64,000 bases of DNA from Cladocopium goreaui (GCA_947184155.2 CAMXCT020001768.1:62001-126000); one strand, 5' to 3'; counted from the first letter of the stretch, positions 24,417 through 35,900 are shown. Notes: generated by a model not told the origin, from the sequence alone. Made by a program: numbers and translations.

Positions 24417-25478
24417 ATGGCCATTGATTTGGTGTTTAGTCCCGGCCATCGGTTGACATTTTCCAAGGCCGATGGCCTTGGGTGGTCGCTATGGCACCCA
24501 CTGGCATCAGCCGTTGCTTCCCCTGGGTCCCATGCGGGTGACGAAGGGAGATCGCTTTAGCTTGGAGGTACCTCGGGGGGGTCTCAGGTCATGGCATGTT
24601 TTCGGAAATCGCTAGGGGATTCCCTGGTTTTTTGGGGCCATGAAGGTGGATTTTTTGGGCATTTTCTTCGGAAATTCATCGGAACTGGGGAATCTTTTGT
24701 GGGGTTTGGTGTTTTTTTCGGGGTTCGTTAAAGCAAACCCGAGAAGTGGTAAAGGACATTGCGAAGGTCCATGAACACTAGATAACAATAGGACATTAAT
24801 TAGATGACATCAGACTTTTTCTTTTGGAAGCTTGACGTAATACGTGATCTATTTGAATGAACCTGGCCAACTGAAAAGGTTGATGTTATAGACATATTGA
24901 CCACCACTGCCAGACTTGTGATATATCCATCCCAATCACTGGTGGCGTTTTTTTGGCATCCTTCTTATTCTTTCAATGTACAATTACATTTTTTCAGCTC
25001 ACTTGCTTTTAACAATCCCAATTTTAATCGTTGCTTCCACAGCCCCAATTTTGTTGGTTGATACTGGTCAATCTGTGGTTATTTTTTTGTGAAAGCCAAG
25101 GTTGTTTCGCCATTAGGACGGGGCGTAACTGATAATGTGAGAAAATCATCATCTCAGATATTGATTTGCGAAGTATCTGAGAGTGGCCGCGTGCTGGAAA
25201 GCATTCAGCCCAGAACTGCCTTGAGGAAAATCGAAACACCGGAACTGCTTTTTTTTTGGGGTCCAAAAAGCATGATATCCTGCAAGAATATCCCTTAAAC
25301 CAAGCAATGAAACTCCCCAGTTTTCCTGAACTGGTTCAATTCCAATTGTCGATTGTGGCAGGTGAACTTTTTTTTTTCGTCGCTTTAAAGAAAAAACTCC
25401 CAAGTCTTCTAGACACAGTCACATCATCACATGCCAATTTTCACCTGTTGAAACTTCCCCATCCTTTCGTATTTCAAG

Positions 25479-25553
25479 GTGAAGATTTCGGACGCTGTGG
25501 GGCAGAAACTGAGCTTTACCTTGAAAGCGGCAGAACCAGGTGCAGCCGGGATG
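25479..25553 (+). CDS. exon candidate of unknown protein
   Basis: Exactly 25 codons between TTTCAAG and GTAAAA, phase 0 at both ends, encoding KISDAVGQKLSFTLKAAEPG. Clean splice sites and unbiased protein-like composition make this a good exon. Family unknown. Confidence 0.45.
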
Positions 25554-26183
25554 GTAAAAAGGTTAGGTTCATAAAATCCATGAATTCCCAGACTTCCAAA
25601 GCACCAACCCAAACCGCCATGCAAGCTCAAGTTGATGATACAACTGATATAACTGATATATATATATATAATATACATAATGATTATATGTGTTTTTGTT
25701 TCCCTGCAAATATTGGATTATGAACTTATTAACAGTGTGAGAAAATATCCAATATGTTATGTATTATCCATCATGATTATAATTTATAATCCAATAACAG
25801 TGTGGATTATAATCATGATCATTATTAACCTACATGTTAATTGTATTTTATGGATTATCATTGATCCGTTGTGAGAATCCCGTTGGCAATTCCGGAGTTT
25901 TGGGAGGTCCCAGGTGTTTTCGGATTGCAATGGACGTGGCAATTTCACGGACATTGGAAAAGACATCTATGGCATTCTATGGCTATTTGTTGATATTTGT
26001 TGATATTTGTTGATATTTGTTGGTTTGAGGTGAGTTTTTTTTCTTACTGGTGGGTGCTAAACGCAGGGAATTTTCGGGAATGATTCATAATCATCACTAG
26101 TAATCATCATCCCAGCAACCCCCAGTAACCCATCCAGCAACCCTACGTCAAACGCACCAGTCTCATCAGTTTCATCCCAATTG

Positions 26184-26291
26184 GGGATGGGTCAAAACCC
26201 TGGTACCGTGCCGTGAACCCCAAAATAGCTGGGTTAAAATGGATGTGAATAACCCACTAAAAATGTATCTATAGGTATTGACCCATACCCA
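26184..26291. mobile_element. TIR element, GGGTCAAAACC family
   Basis: Second copy of the element at 1250, with GGGGATGGGTCAAAACCCTG at the left and GTATTGACCCATACCCA at the right. Confidence 0.6.
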
Positions 26292-26809
26292 ATTCTGATT
26301 TTTTTTTCTCTGCCAAGATGGATATTGTTCATGGTCCATGGGTTTTCGAAGGGAATCTCTGCTTCGCATTTTCTGGAAAGTTGAGGAAGTCGGATTTCTA
26401 CATATCTCTGTTCTTTCTGTTCTTTCTGTTCTTCCAGCCTGGTGATTTTAATCCACATCAGCCCACATCCTACAATTCGGTCTACCCAGTAGAACTTGGT
26501 TATCTAATTGGTTTGTCTTAGGTGTATAGCTAGATGGGTGCAACTCAAGCCACATACATAGCCAGGGCCCCGGGGGGGACCATTTTGGGACCATTTTGTA
26601 AGTCCGCAGCCCCGCAGCACATGGACTATCAGAGACCCCCAAGCGACCCCCTGAGGGCAACATATATCAGGTGTCAGTTGGAAAAAATGGGTTATACCAT
26701 GTTATAGCCACACATGATTTTTTTCGTTCTCTTTCCATTGTGATCCATCTTGTTCATGGTAAAATCCATGGTGAATTCCTACCATGTAACTTGACCCTTC
26801 CAGATAATC

Positions 26810-27027
26810 TGGAGCTTTCCGAAGTCATGGGGGTACTCGGGTACTCATCCAGTTCTCATCCATTTGCAGATGATTTTCCTTATTTCATCAACATCAATCA
26901 ACCACCCATTTTACCATCTGGTTATGACTAACAGTTCGCCATGGAAATTCACCATGTTTAAGAACGGTAAACCATCTATAAATCTGCCATTTTTTCAGTC
27001 ATTTTAAGGGCTACCCCCATGACTTAG
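26810..27027. mobile_element. TIR element with a CCCTCTGG-family fragment nested inside
   Basis: Outer arms AAGTCATGGGGGTAC (26823) and TACCCCCATGACTT (27011) are perfect complements. Between them lies a truncated CCCTCTGG-family copy starting TACCATCTGG. The same outer/inner junction occurs at 4431. An isolated TACCCCCATGACTTCGG end is at 32576. Confidence 0.65.
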
Positions 27028-27061
27028 GTAGGACCCCCAAAAAAATCCCATCATTTCCCAT

Positions 27062-27160
27062 GCCCCATGGCCAACATCGAAGCTTACAGGCTCGGCGAGT
27101 GCTTGGCAACCCTCCATGCGCCTGCCCTCCGATCCGCTCATGCCGTTGTTGACGGCTGAG
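27062..27160 (+). CDS. weak exon candidate
   Basis: An open + frame encodes MANIEAYRLGECLATLHAPA... and then stops. GC content is raised relative to the flanks. No splice site or family certain. Confidence 0.2.
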
Positions 27161-27469
27161 TTCTTTCTCTAAAAAAAAACAGGCGTTGAAAAGGTGCAAT
27201 TTCTAAGTTTCTCAGAACATTCAAGTTGAATTCCATTGAATTCCTAAAGTTAAGACTCTCATGTTCTGGAGCCGTTTTTGTTGACCAAAAACATGTTGAA
27301 AGTTCAGATCCTGGCTCTACGATTTCTGATTTAGACATGGCTTTTCTGATTCTGGTGCAAACTTCGGTGTACTGACTGAGGCTGAAGAATTGGCAGAAGG
27401 AGCTTGAGGAGGCGGAAGAAACATGGGGAGAATCATGGAGACTCATGGGGATATGCTGGGATTCATGGG

Positions 27470-27605
27470 GATTGATGATGATGTCTGGTGATTTCTTGAT
27501 GATTTCTGGTGATTTCTTGATGATTTCTGGTGATTTTTTGATGATGTCTGGTGATTTTTTGATGATTTCTGGTGATTTTTTGATGATTTCTGGCGTTTTT
27601 TTATG
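27470..27605. repeat. 20-bp tandem repeat, GATGATTTCTGGTGATTTTT
   Basis: Six to seven copies. The minus-strand frame reads NHQKSSK repeats and is an artefact. Confidence 0.9.
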
Positions 27606-28042
27606 ATTTCTGATGATTTATGGGATACTAAGGAGATATCTGGCTGCATTTGATCATGACCGTCGTGGCGTTCGTGGAATTGTGGTGATTTGGGAATCAT
27701 CCCCAAACGGCTTCATTTATATAGATGAGTTTGATTCAGCAAGAAGTATAGAGGGATGATGATTTACGGTGATGTATTTATGGGGATATCGAGTTGGGAT
27801 CTTTCACCAACAGCATGAGATATACACGGATACGAAGCATCAACGTGGATTTAGCTCCCCAAAAAAGGTAGGGATTAAACGATTAAACCAACGATTAAAC
27901 CAACGATTTCATGATTTTATGGGGGTATAACTCGACATTTTGGGACTTGTCCAGTCCCCTTTTTAGTGCGGGACCTGCAACCTTTGTGCCATGCATCCTA
28001 GTATTTCGTTGGTGATTTTGGTGGAGTTATTGACCTACCTTT

Positions 28043-28146
28043 TACCCTCTGGTAAACTAACATAGCTATTGAAAATTACCATTTTTAATGGGTAAATCAA
28101 CTATAAATGGCCATTTTCCATGGCTATGTTAAATTACCAGAGGGTA
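28043..28146. mobile_element. palindromic TIR element, CCCTCTGG family
   Basis: Complete 104-bp copy, close to the family consensus. Confidence 0.85.
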
Positions 28147-28371
28147 CCTTTTAACTTTTATATATTGGGAATGATCATAGTCCATGAACTGATTTAGTCC
28201 CCATGAACTGTTTTAGCTCCACCGTTAGCTCCGACTGGATTTTTGAAGCTGCACAACTTCAACTTGGCTGGTCACGGGTGAGGCCTGTGCGGAAAACACC
28301 GCACTGACCTCGAAGCCGGGGCCCTGGGATTTCATCTGTGGATTTTTTGGCGAAAAGTTGGACATAGGTGG

Positions 28372-28477
28372 TACCCCCTGGTAATTTGTTACATAGCTAT
28401 TGAAAATGGCCATTTATAGTTGATTTTCCCATGAAAAATGGTGATGTTCCATAGCTATGTAAGTTTACCAGAGGGTA
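28372..28477. mobile_element. palindromic TIR element, CCCTCTGG family
   Basis: Left end TACCCCCTGG, right end CCAGAGGGTA; 106 bp. Confidence 0.8.
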
Positions 28478-28611
28478 GGTGGTAAACATCCCATGATTTT
28501 TTGTTGGGTTTTCTATACCATTCCAAGTGGTGCAGGATTTCGCTGGCCCATCCACAGTATCTCATGAAAATACCTAGGATATCCTGAGTTCCTCGTAAGA
28601 ATACTAGGTCA

Positions 28612-28730
28612 ATCTTAGATGGATACAAACTAATCCTAACTAGTCTTTTGATATCTGGCTGGGAATATCTACTAATTAACCAGCAAAGATTTTGGTCCAT
28701 TTTTTGCAGGGTATCTGGCTGATTGGCAAT
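28612..28730. repeat. dispersed ~115-bp duplicate (copy 1)
   Basis: Shares GGATACAAACTAATCCTAAC through GGTATCTGGCTGATTGGCAA with 30333-30448 with only a few changes. One copy flanks each side of the first PPR exon. Confidence 0.8.
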
Positions 28731-28845
28731 GAATAGCAACTAAGTTGATGAGTTCATCATCTCATATTTTTCCTGAAACGGTGGCCACGGCACTTCCAAG
28801 CCCCGCGTTTAACAAAGCGCGGTGCCCGTCTAATGCGGCGCAAAA

Positions 28846-28962
28846 ATGTGCCGCGCCCGAGAATTCACGGCGGCAGTGCAGTGCTTGGGGCAACGAAGAG
28901 CCTGGCGCGAGGCGCTGCAGGTTTTGGAAAGCATGGAGAGTCAAGCGCTGCAAGCGACCTTT
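28846..28962 (+). CDS. PPR-repeat exon
   Basis: GC-rich segment encoding AREFTAAVQCLGQRRAW followed by REALQVLESMESQAL. This is the second half of a pentatricopeptide motif (A..C.....W.eAL.lL..M). PPR proteins bind organelle RNA base by base. A GT 5' site lies just after the coding match. The exact 5' boundary is uncertain (28846 or 28861). Confidence 0.55.
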
Positions 28963-29067
28963 GGTGGCGAGTTTGGTGGCAGGACCTGGATTCGTGGTGA
29001 AGAGCAATGCGATAACACACTGATTCATAGGATATCCCTATATGGTATAAAAAAAGGTGGTTGATGT

Positions 29068-29162
29068 CTCCTCTCTTTCTCTCTCTTTCTCTCTCTTTTT
29101 CTCTCTTTCTCTCTCTTTCTCTCTCTTTCTCTCCCTTTCTCTCCCTTTCTCTCTCTTTCTCA
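29068..29162. repeat. CTCTCTTT pyrimidine tract
   Basis: TCTCTCTTTC repeats. They generate Ser/Leu/Phe and Arg/Glu/Lys frames on the two strands. Confidence 0.95.
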
Positions 29163-29755
29163 ACCGGAGCAGCAAAGCGAAAAGAGTCAGCGGACCGAAG
29201 CGGCAAGTATTTCTCAACGAGTGCAACTGTAGACGGGTTTTTGCGAACATTTGATTTTCCCACATGTGGAGATATTCTTATACATACGCGATTCCATGGT
29301 GATTAAAGATTTGGGCATGACTTAGGCATGAGTTTCTCGAAACAGCGATTCCATGGTGATCTACTATATAGCAAGTTTTGACCCAGGCATGAGTTAGGCA
29401 TGAGTTTGTCGTTTGACTGTAGGAAAATGATTCAATGGATATATTTCATAGGATATTGACGGGGTATATATCAATGGGATAATATTGGGCTAGTAAGGAC
29501 AATAATTATTAGTTTGGAATCATCCTTTCCGTTTCTTTTGTTTAAAAGTGGCTGCTCGGTGCGTTTTGAGATGTTTCTATCGATGTCTGTTGGCAACGTG
29601 TTTTCTTGAGATGATGACTCATGGCGTTGCTTTGAGATCTTGGGCTTCAAAGTCACAGAATCTAACCTAGGAGTGAGAAATTCCTCTACGTCCGCAGACA
29701 CAGAAGATATTCCTGAGGTTCCCTGGAGCACAATGCAACAGTTCTTCACATCCAT

Positions 29756-29880
29756 ACAATGTGAGGCCCCCAAGATATCTAAGTTGGTTTATAACTCCAA
29801 TAACTATGGTTTATGGTACTTATAACTATAGTTACTGGGGCTTATAAACCAACTTATAACTGGGGGGCCTCACATTGTAG
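29756..29880. mobile_element. TIR element, GAGGCCCCC family
   Basis: ACAATGTGAGGCCCCCAAG at the left and GGGGGGCCTCACATTGTAG at the right, with internal complementary TTGGTTTATAA / TTATAAACCAA arms. 125 bp. Confidence 0.75.
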
Positions 29881-30129
29881 ATGATTTTCATCTGCTGTAT
29901 TTTTTTTTGTCCCCCAAGGTGCAACATCCACATTTCCACATTCAACATCCACTCCCCTTGGTTAACCGTTTGGTAGATTGAGACTAGCCAACTTAAAGTG
30001 AAGTTTCTGCGATTAGCACTAGATATTCAAAACTTTATGTCATAAAAGATCCCGGGGAAGCTCAATTTTTGTTGGTAATCAAAGATGAATTGCTTTTCCA
30101 GAGATTCCCAGATATATTCAACTCCTCAT

Positions 30130-30262
30130 CTGCTTTACGGTGGGTGCTAAACGCAGGGAATGTTCGGGAAATATCCATTTCATCACTAATTCGTGTCATG
30201 TCATCATCCCAGCAACCCCCAGCAAGCCATCCAGCAACCCTACGTCAAACGCACCAGTAAGA
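30130..30262. repeat. dispersed duplicate of 26045-26165
   Basis: GGTGGGTGCTAAACGCAGGG through ACGTCAAACGCACCAGT is shared with the 26.0-kb copy. The outer bases are weakly inverted (CTGGTG / CACCAG), so it may be another TIR element. Confidence 0.6.
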
Positions 30263-30332
30263 AACGTCATGTCCATCGGCAGTGAACATCCTCGGAGAAA
30301 GCTTCATCCCCATTTCTAGGTCAATCGGCTGG

Positions 30333-30448
30333 ATGGATACAAACTAATCCTAACTAGTCTTTTGGTATCTGGCTGGGAATATCTACTAATTCACCAGCAA
30401 AGATTTTGGTCCATTTTTTGCAGGGTATCTGGCTGATTGGCAATGATT
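30333..30448. repeat. dispersed ~115-bp duplicate (copy 2)
   Basis: Second copy of the block at 28612. Confidence 0.8.
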
Positions 30449-30634
30449 TTTGCTCAAATCACAAGGTGCTGATGGCCAAAAAAAACTTCCCAGATGGGTC
30501 ATGGAATTTCCCTGGTGATCGTAACTGGCTACCGGGGAATTACAATCAAACATATCATAACCAATTGGTTACTTAACATGACAAAATACCCTCAATCATA
30601 AATTAGTAACTTGTTATACAATTGGTTACATATA

Positions 30635-30736
30635 ACCCATAGGATCCATGTATGCTATATATGGTAACATTTACCATCAATATACCCCCATATACCCCCA
30701 ATGTTAGCATATATACCATACATGGATCCTCTGGGT
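30635..30736. repeat. hairpin, ACCCATAGGATCCATGTATG
   Basis: Left arm is complementary to CATACATGGATCCTCTGGGT, with ATATACCCCCA repeated in the loop. Same family of hairpins as 18708. Confidence 0.65.
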
Positions 30737-31108
30737 AATATTGTAATTGGTTACTAACCACTTGGGAAAATCGAGCCACCTCATGGCAGCAGACCCCATC
30801 TTGCTTCGCTTTACTAAACCGCCAGGGATGGTCAAACCCCCAGATTTTGATGGTGAATTTCCGCTCACCACATCCCTCAGTGGTGAAACGTGAAGAGAAA
30901 TCCTCCTTCAACATCCAACCTCCAACCTTCATTCATCCCCTGTTTCCTGAAATCTTCCTCGTTTTTTGTCGTTTGTAAAGCAGAATTCCAGACTTTGCTT
31001 CTTGAACTCCGTTGAACTCCACCTTTTTCCATGCTTTTTTCATGGAAAACCGGGCTGTTCCCATGAATTCACCCTGCAAAATCTCAGAAAATATACCATG
31101 AAATTCCA

Positions 31109-31234
31109 TCTGGTGGTGACTGGAACCATGGAATTTTATGACTTTCCATTCAGTTGGGAATGAAAAATCATCCCAACTGACTTTCACTCCACTCCATCAT
31201 TTTTCAGAGGGGTAGGAAAAAAACCACCAACCAG
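31109..31234. mobile_element. TIR element, TGGTTGGTGGTTT family
   Basis: Ends TCTGGTGGTGAC and AAACCACCAACCAGA. The interior has CCATTCAGTTGGGAAT facing CATCCCAACTGA. Relatives at 37052, 38561 and 40145. Confidence 0.6.
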
Positions 31235-31394
31235 ATAATTAATCATCATTTCACATCATTAACCATCATTAATCACCATTAACCACCATTAATCACCAAT
31301 AACCAAGTAGGTAGCCCCAACCAAGCAGCCATAAAATCACCATAAAATCACCATAAAATCCCATGAAATCACCATAAAAATCATCAGATCCCAG

Positions 31395-31577
31395 GAATCT
31401 CATCGTCCACAACGCCGTCCTCACCGCCCTGCGCCGCCACTGGCCTTGCGCCCTGCAGCTCTTTGCCGCGCTGCCGGCGCGGCGGCTGCGGCCCGATGGC
31501 GTCTCGGTCAACGCGCTGATGGCCTCAGACGGCTTGACGAAGCGACGGACCTTGGAGCTGCTCCGGGAGATGCCGAG
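31395..31577 (+). CDS. PPR-repeat exon
   Basis: Starts after CCCAG in phase 1. Encodes NLIVHNAVLTALRRHW..ALQLFAALP and then RLRPDGVSVNALMASDGL....TLELLREMP, i.e. one full PPR motif and most of the next. GC content is far above the flanking introns. It ends at a GC-type 5' site (CCGAG|GCCGAA) whose phase fits the exon at 33053. Confidence 0.65.
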
Positions 31578-31599
31578 GCCGAAAAAAAAACGGAGGATA

Positions 31600-31682
31600 T
31601 ATATATATATATTTTTTTTTTATTTTTGGATTTTTGGATTTTTGGAATTTTTGGATTTTTGGATTTTTGGATGGTAGGATGA
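31600..31682. repeat. TTTTTGGA tract
   Basis: (TA)n, T-run, then about eight copies of TTTTTGGAT. Confidence 0.9.
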
Positions 31683-32834
31683 TGAGCAACTTAGTGAGTT
31701 AGTGGATGTGAATGGATGTGTTTTTTGGATAGTTTATGTTTTGGATGGTTACTAATTTGGTTTTGGATAGGATTAACCATTTACGAAGACCATTTTATGA
31801 TTGGAATAGGTGATGGTTAATGACATTTACTAACTATCCAATGAGTTGGTTTTGATGATTATAATGGGGTATCGGATGTTAACGGGAGCTCAAGCATCTA
31901 AAGCAATAGGAACATCAGTGAAATGATGATTAATGATAGTAGAGCAATGGGAAAGCACTAGTAAAGAAAAATGGGTGGCATACATTTTACCATAAATAGA
32001 AACCCAATAGCAAAGCAATAGTAAATTTTGAATTCGAAATGATGATTAATGGTTGATAACTATCCAATAAATTTGGAATACATAAAGGGGATGGTCTCCA
32101 CATATTGATCAGAGGTTGATTGGGTTGATACGTCGGAGGTATAGTGGGAGAAATGACCATGAAACATGGAGAAATTCATGCGGATTTAGACAGTTTAGCG
32201 TGGTATTTGACCGTGATTTATCGGGGGTTTGAGCATGAATCATACAGAAATAGGGGATATCCACCAGAAATAGGGCGAATATATCAGAAGGACATCAAGG
32301 ACTGATGGTTGATAAATCCCTTACAACATGAACTAATATGGGGGGCTTCACCCTTTCCATTCTCGGTCACGAATTGTCAAGAAATTTTGGCCGACATTTT
32401 GGGTTGTTGGGTGATTCAGAAATTGGTGGTGAGGATCTTCAAAGCAATCCTCTTCACCCACACATCAAATGCCACCCAAAGGATCTGGTGGTTTCTTAAA
32501 ATTGTGATCCCATGAGAGGCGCACCATGGTTGTGAAAACCTATAGTAATCGTCATGACAACTGGATGGTTTGGGGGTACCCCCATGACTTCGGAAACCTC
32601 GATAAATGGAGGTTTGCTGAAGTAGGGGTAGCACCTAAATCATGAATTTCAATAGAATTTTCCATGAAATACACCATCCAGCTATTGGGGTAGCCCCATT
32701 TATGGAAACCTCCAAATGGTGCAATTTGGTGAAACATCTGCTATCTACTTGGTGGTTCCCACTTAGTAAGTAGCTTGAAACCTTGTTTTTTTTTGTGGAT
32801 GATCACCCTAGTTGTCCCACTTAGAACTGGGTAA
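31683..32834. other. PPR intron, no gene
   Basis: AT-rich unique DNA, one isolated TACCCCCATGACTTCGG element end at 32576, and TACTTGGTGG / CCCACTTAGTAAGT inverted pieces at 32748-32830. Confidence 0.5.
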
Positions 32835-32837
32835 AAA

Positions 32838-32990
32838 AAACTTAGAGACTTTAACCTACAAAAACGAACTGTTCTTGGAGACTTAACGTACAAAAACGAA
32901 CTGTTCTTAGAGACTTTAACCTACAAAAACGATCAAAAACGAACTGTTCTTGGAGACTTAACCTACAAAACCGAACTGTTCTTGAAGGGT
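32838..32990. repeat. ~37-bp tandem repeat, ACCTACAAAAACGAACTG
   Basis: Four imperfect copies of GAGACTT(T)AACCTACAAAAACGAACTGTTCTT. Confidence 0.9.
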
Positions 32991-33052
32991 AGTGAACCAG
33001 TGAACCAGCAACAAATTTGCTGCCCAGTGGAGGGTTCGGCTTCGCCACCGAG

Positions 33053-33153
33053 GCGACTGCTGTCGCCGGACGTGGTGACTTTCGGTGCCGCTTGCAGTGC
33101 CTGCGAAGTGGAAACGGCCTGGCGGGATGCCTTGCATTTGCCCCTTTGGATGT
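33053..33153 (+). CDS. PPR-repeat exon
   Basis: Starts at ACCGAG|G and joins the previous exon in phase. Encodes RLLSPDVVTFGAACSACEVE, then TAWRDALHLPLWM, a near-complete PPR motif. The proposed 5' site is GC type (ATGT|GCTGAG), which fits the next exon's phase. Confidence 0.65.
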
Positions 33154-33464
33154 GCTGAGTTCGGTTGGGAAATACAGCTGCGATTTCACCAATGATGGCG
33201 ATTTAACATGATTTAACCAACAAAAGTGGTGATTGGGTGGATTGTTCAGATGATTTAAGCATCAAAGATGGTGATTCAACGATCAAAAATGGTGATCTAA
33301 CTAACTATGCAGAATGGTGATTGTTCACTAACAAACATAGGTGATTGAAGCAACAAACATAGGCGATTCAACCATCACCCATGGTGATTTGAGCAAGAAA
33401 ATTGGTGGTACAACATGTCGGATATCTTTGGATCGCCCGGCTCTGAGGTTGGGGGAAGCCAGAG

Positions 33465-33574
33465 GTTTGAAGATCTGCAGTACCATCCTGTGCAGTTCGG
33501 TGATCAGCGCGTGTGGCAAGGGGAAGCAATGGCAAATCGCCCTAGATCTGCTGAAATCCATGGAGGACTCGGGA
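33465..33574 (+). CDS. PPR-repeat exon
   Basis: Starts after CCAGAG. Encodes STILCSSVISACGKGKQW and IALDLLKSME. This is the strongest PPR match here. The 3' end is uncertain: ATGGAG|GACTCG, a GA-type site, would fit the phase of the exon at 34562. Confidence 0.65.
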
Positions 33575-33946
33575 CAATCCGTGGATCTTTGGGGATTGGC
33601 CAAAAAAAAAGCCATGAATTTTCCTAAGGGATTTCTCTCACCCAACATCCCAAGTCCTTGAACCTCACCAAATGGACTCCGTGCATAGATGTCCTTCATG
33701 GATCCTCAATTTGATGATTGAAATACCCGTCACCGGCCTCATTTTTCCCAAGTGCCAGTTGTGTTTTTCGTGGTAATAATCCCCCAGTTTCCCAAGATTT
33801 TTCCAAAAGTCGCCTTGGAAAGTTTCAGGACATTGTAATCGATGCCCCCTTGACAGCCAGCAAAGACAGTGAAAGTCTTAGGTAATCTTAGGTATATATA
33901 TATATATATTGCCAAATCGACTGAAATGATAGATCACCCCATAATG

Positions 33947-34060
33947 TATCTGGGTAAGTTGTAACGACCTCACTGTTCTCCCGAAGCCTGGAATCATGCT
34001 TTAGATATAGGGAAATCATCCCCTTCAGGTTGGTGGAATATTGGAAAAATTACCCAGATA
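33947..34060. mobile_element. TIR element, TATCTGGGTAA family
   Basis: TATCTGGGTAA and TTACCCAGATA ends. The interior CTCCCGAAGCCTGGAA.TCATG is shared with the copy at 43413. Confidence 0.7.
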
Positions 34061-34415
34061 GATATAGAAAGTTATCCCATTCACATTCATTAAAATCCAT
34101 ACAAAACCCCCATGGAAAGCTCCATTCCACATATATACTGTATATATATAATATACACACACCATAAACTCAACGCTTATCGTGAAATGTTGACCAACTT
34201 CGCGATAAATTGCTGAGGGGACCCCCCCAACATTTTGGTTACCGTGAAATGTTGCCATGTTTGTTGGGATATGCCCCCCCCATAGCTATGGTGTAATCTA
34301 TCCACAAACAGTTCACTGGAAGTGAACTTCCAAGTAGATCATAGATGATTTTCCTGTGGAGTTCCCCACTTACAACTAAGGTTCTCCCACTTATTGTTTA
34401 ATTTCAGACACCATT

Positions 34416-34533
34416 TACCCTCTGGTAAACTAACGTAACTATGGAAAGATCCACCATTTTAATGGCTAATTCCACTATTTCAATGGCCATGGCTTCCAGT
34501 TTCGCTTTTTGTATGTAAAAACCAGGCCGGGTA
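34416..34533. mobile_element. TIR element with hybrid ends
   Basis: Left TACCCTCTGG, right CCAGGCCGGGTA; 118 bp. It ends 28 bases before the next PPR exon and so sits where the 3' splice-site tract is expected. Confidence 0.8.
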
Positions 34534-34561
34534 GTGACCCAGGTCCCTGAAATTTCGGCAG

Positions 34562-34789
34562 GACCTGGTCTTCCAACGGGTCCAGCCCAACGCCATCAGC
34601 TTCAACTCCGCCATCAACGCCTGTGGCCGTGGCAGCCAGTGGCCGCTGGCTGTGGCGCTGCTGCAGCGAATGGCGCGTCAGTCGCTGCGCCCCACGGCCG
34701 CGGGCTTCGGGGCAGTGGTGGCGGCCACGGGGCGGAAAGGCCTGTGGCGCATGGCGCTGCTGCTGATGGAAAAAATGGAGGACCTGGGA
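34562..34789 (+). CDS. PPR-repeat exon, two motifs
   Basis: Starts after CGGCAG in phase 0. Encodes RVQPNAISFNSAINACGRGS..WPLAVALLQRM, then SLRPTAAGFGAVVAATGRKG..WRMALLLMEKM. Two consecutive PPR motifs with the canonical P-N-x-[IV]-[ST]-[FY] start. Very GC-rich compared with introns. Confidence 0.7.
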
Positions 34790-34887
34790 ATCTATAGGGA
34801 CATCCCATCGGAAATCCACCAGAACTGGGGAATTTATAGTGAGTCTATTGGGAATTATAGGGGACTCACCCTATACATATCTATACT

Positions 34888-35018
34888 TACCCTCTGGTAA
34901 TGACTGTTACAGTTTGCGAACTGGAAAATGATGGAAGCCATGGCCCATAGAAATTTCATTGATTTATCCATGATGGTGATTTTTTGCAGTTTGCAAACTG
35001 TTAGTTTACCAGAGGGTA
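34888..35018. mobile_element. palindromic TIR element, CCCTCTGG family
   Basis: 131 bp, one of the longest copies, with perfect ends and GTTTGCGAACTGG / CAGTTTGCAAACTG inner arms. Confidence 0.8.
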
Positions 35019-35323
35019 AGATGGTGGGTGTTTGGATGATTCTTGGGGATTTTGATGTTGATTTTCCACTTCAATGTGGAGATTTTGATGAAAGATTGAA
35101 TGGGGATATTGATCGGATTGTATGGGAATTGATTGGACTTTGTGGGAAGAGAATGGGTGATTTTGAGGGGGATTTATATCACCTCAACTATCAAACATGG
35201 GTGTGCGTTCCCTGACCATGACCAAGGGTGATCAAGGGTGTGTGCCCTGAACATGTCTGATTTTCAAGTTTCCAAAAAGGCTTAGTCAGAAATGGGGAGC
35301 AACTCCACAAGGAAGAAGGGCTG

Positions 35324-35490
35324 GAGGTGAACCCGTGGATTCGCAGGGGCATCACGTGGACCTGCCGAAAAGCGAAAGCTGGAGATTTTCGGATGAACTT
35401 GGGAACTTCGCAGGGAACATGGGCAGATGCAGCCAATTCAGGATGGGAAAAGGCGCTATTTCAGTGCTGGGAAACTTTGAAGGATCCCTT
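35324..35490 (+). CDS. possible further PPR exon
   Basis: Open + frame with WTCRKAKAG, then WADAANSGWEKALFQCWETL. The second part resembles the helix-B half of a PPR motif (a..a..sgWekAL.....l). It lies in line with the preceding PPR exons. Boundaries uncertain. Confidence 0.35.
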
Positions 35491-35700
35491 GAGACTTGGA
35501 TTTGCTGGTGATTTTCTATTTTCCAACTGATCCATCGGAAAGCGGGAATCATTTTTTTGGAACACGTATTTGGGGGTGGATCGCAACATGTCAAGACCTA
35601 TTCAGCCATATTTGGTTTTCGTTTCACATCCATAAATTCCAGCTATTTGACGTCCAGTAGCAGATTCCATGGGGTTTGACCCATACCCGCCATAGCCGGA

Positions 35701-35900
35701 ATGCAGTTTGTTCGCTTTGTTTGTTCGCTATGTGCAAGGCAGAGATCTTCTGGAAGTTCTGCCTGGTACGACTTACTGCCTCCAAACGAAGTGCTGAAGC
35801 TGCTGCATCTGTCAGGAAAGGCTGGGCTGGCTGAAAATCTCTGGCAGCAGATGGCGGTCGTGGGCATGCAGGGACTCATTGGGTGGTTGGTCATGATGGA
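35701..35900 (+). CDS. exon candidate, unknown protein
   Basis: Open + frame encoding AWYDLLPPNEVLKLLHLSGK followed by AGLAENLWQQM, helix-rich. It ends near GGGCATGCAG. It may belong to the same gene as the PPR exons. Confidence 0.35.

Larger units (their letters stand above)
18997..25478. other. intergenic/intronic stretch rich in simple repeats
   Basis: No supported exon. Holds ACA/CAA repeats, an AT-CACAT satellite, diverged tandem copies around 21361-21570 and the palindromic elements listed separately. Confidence 0.45.
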
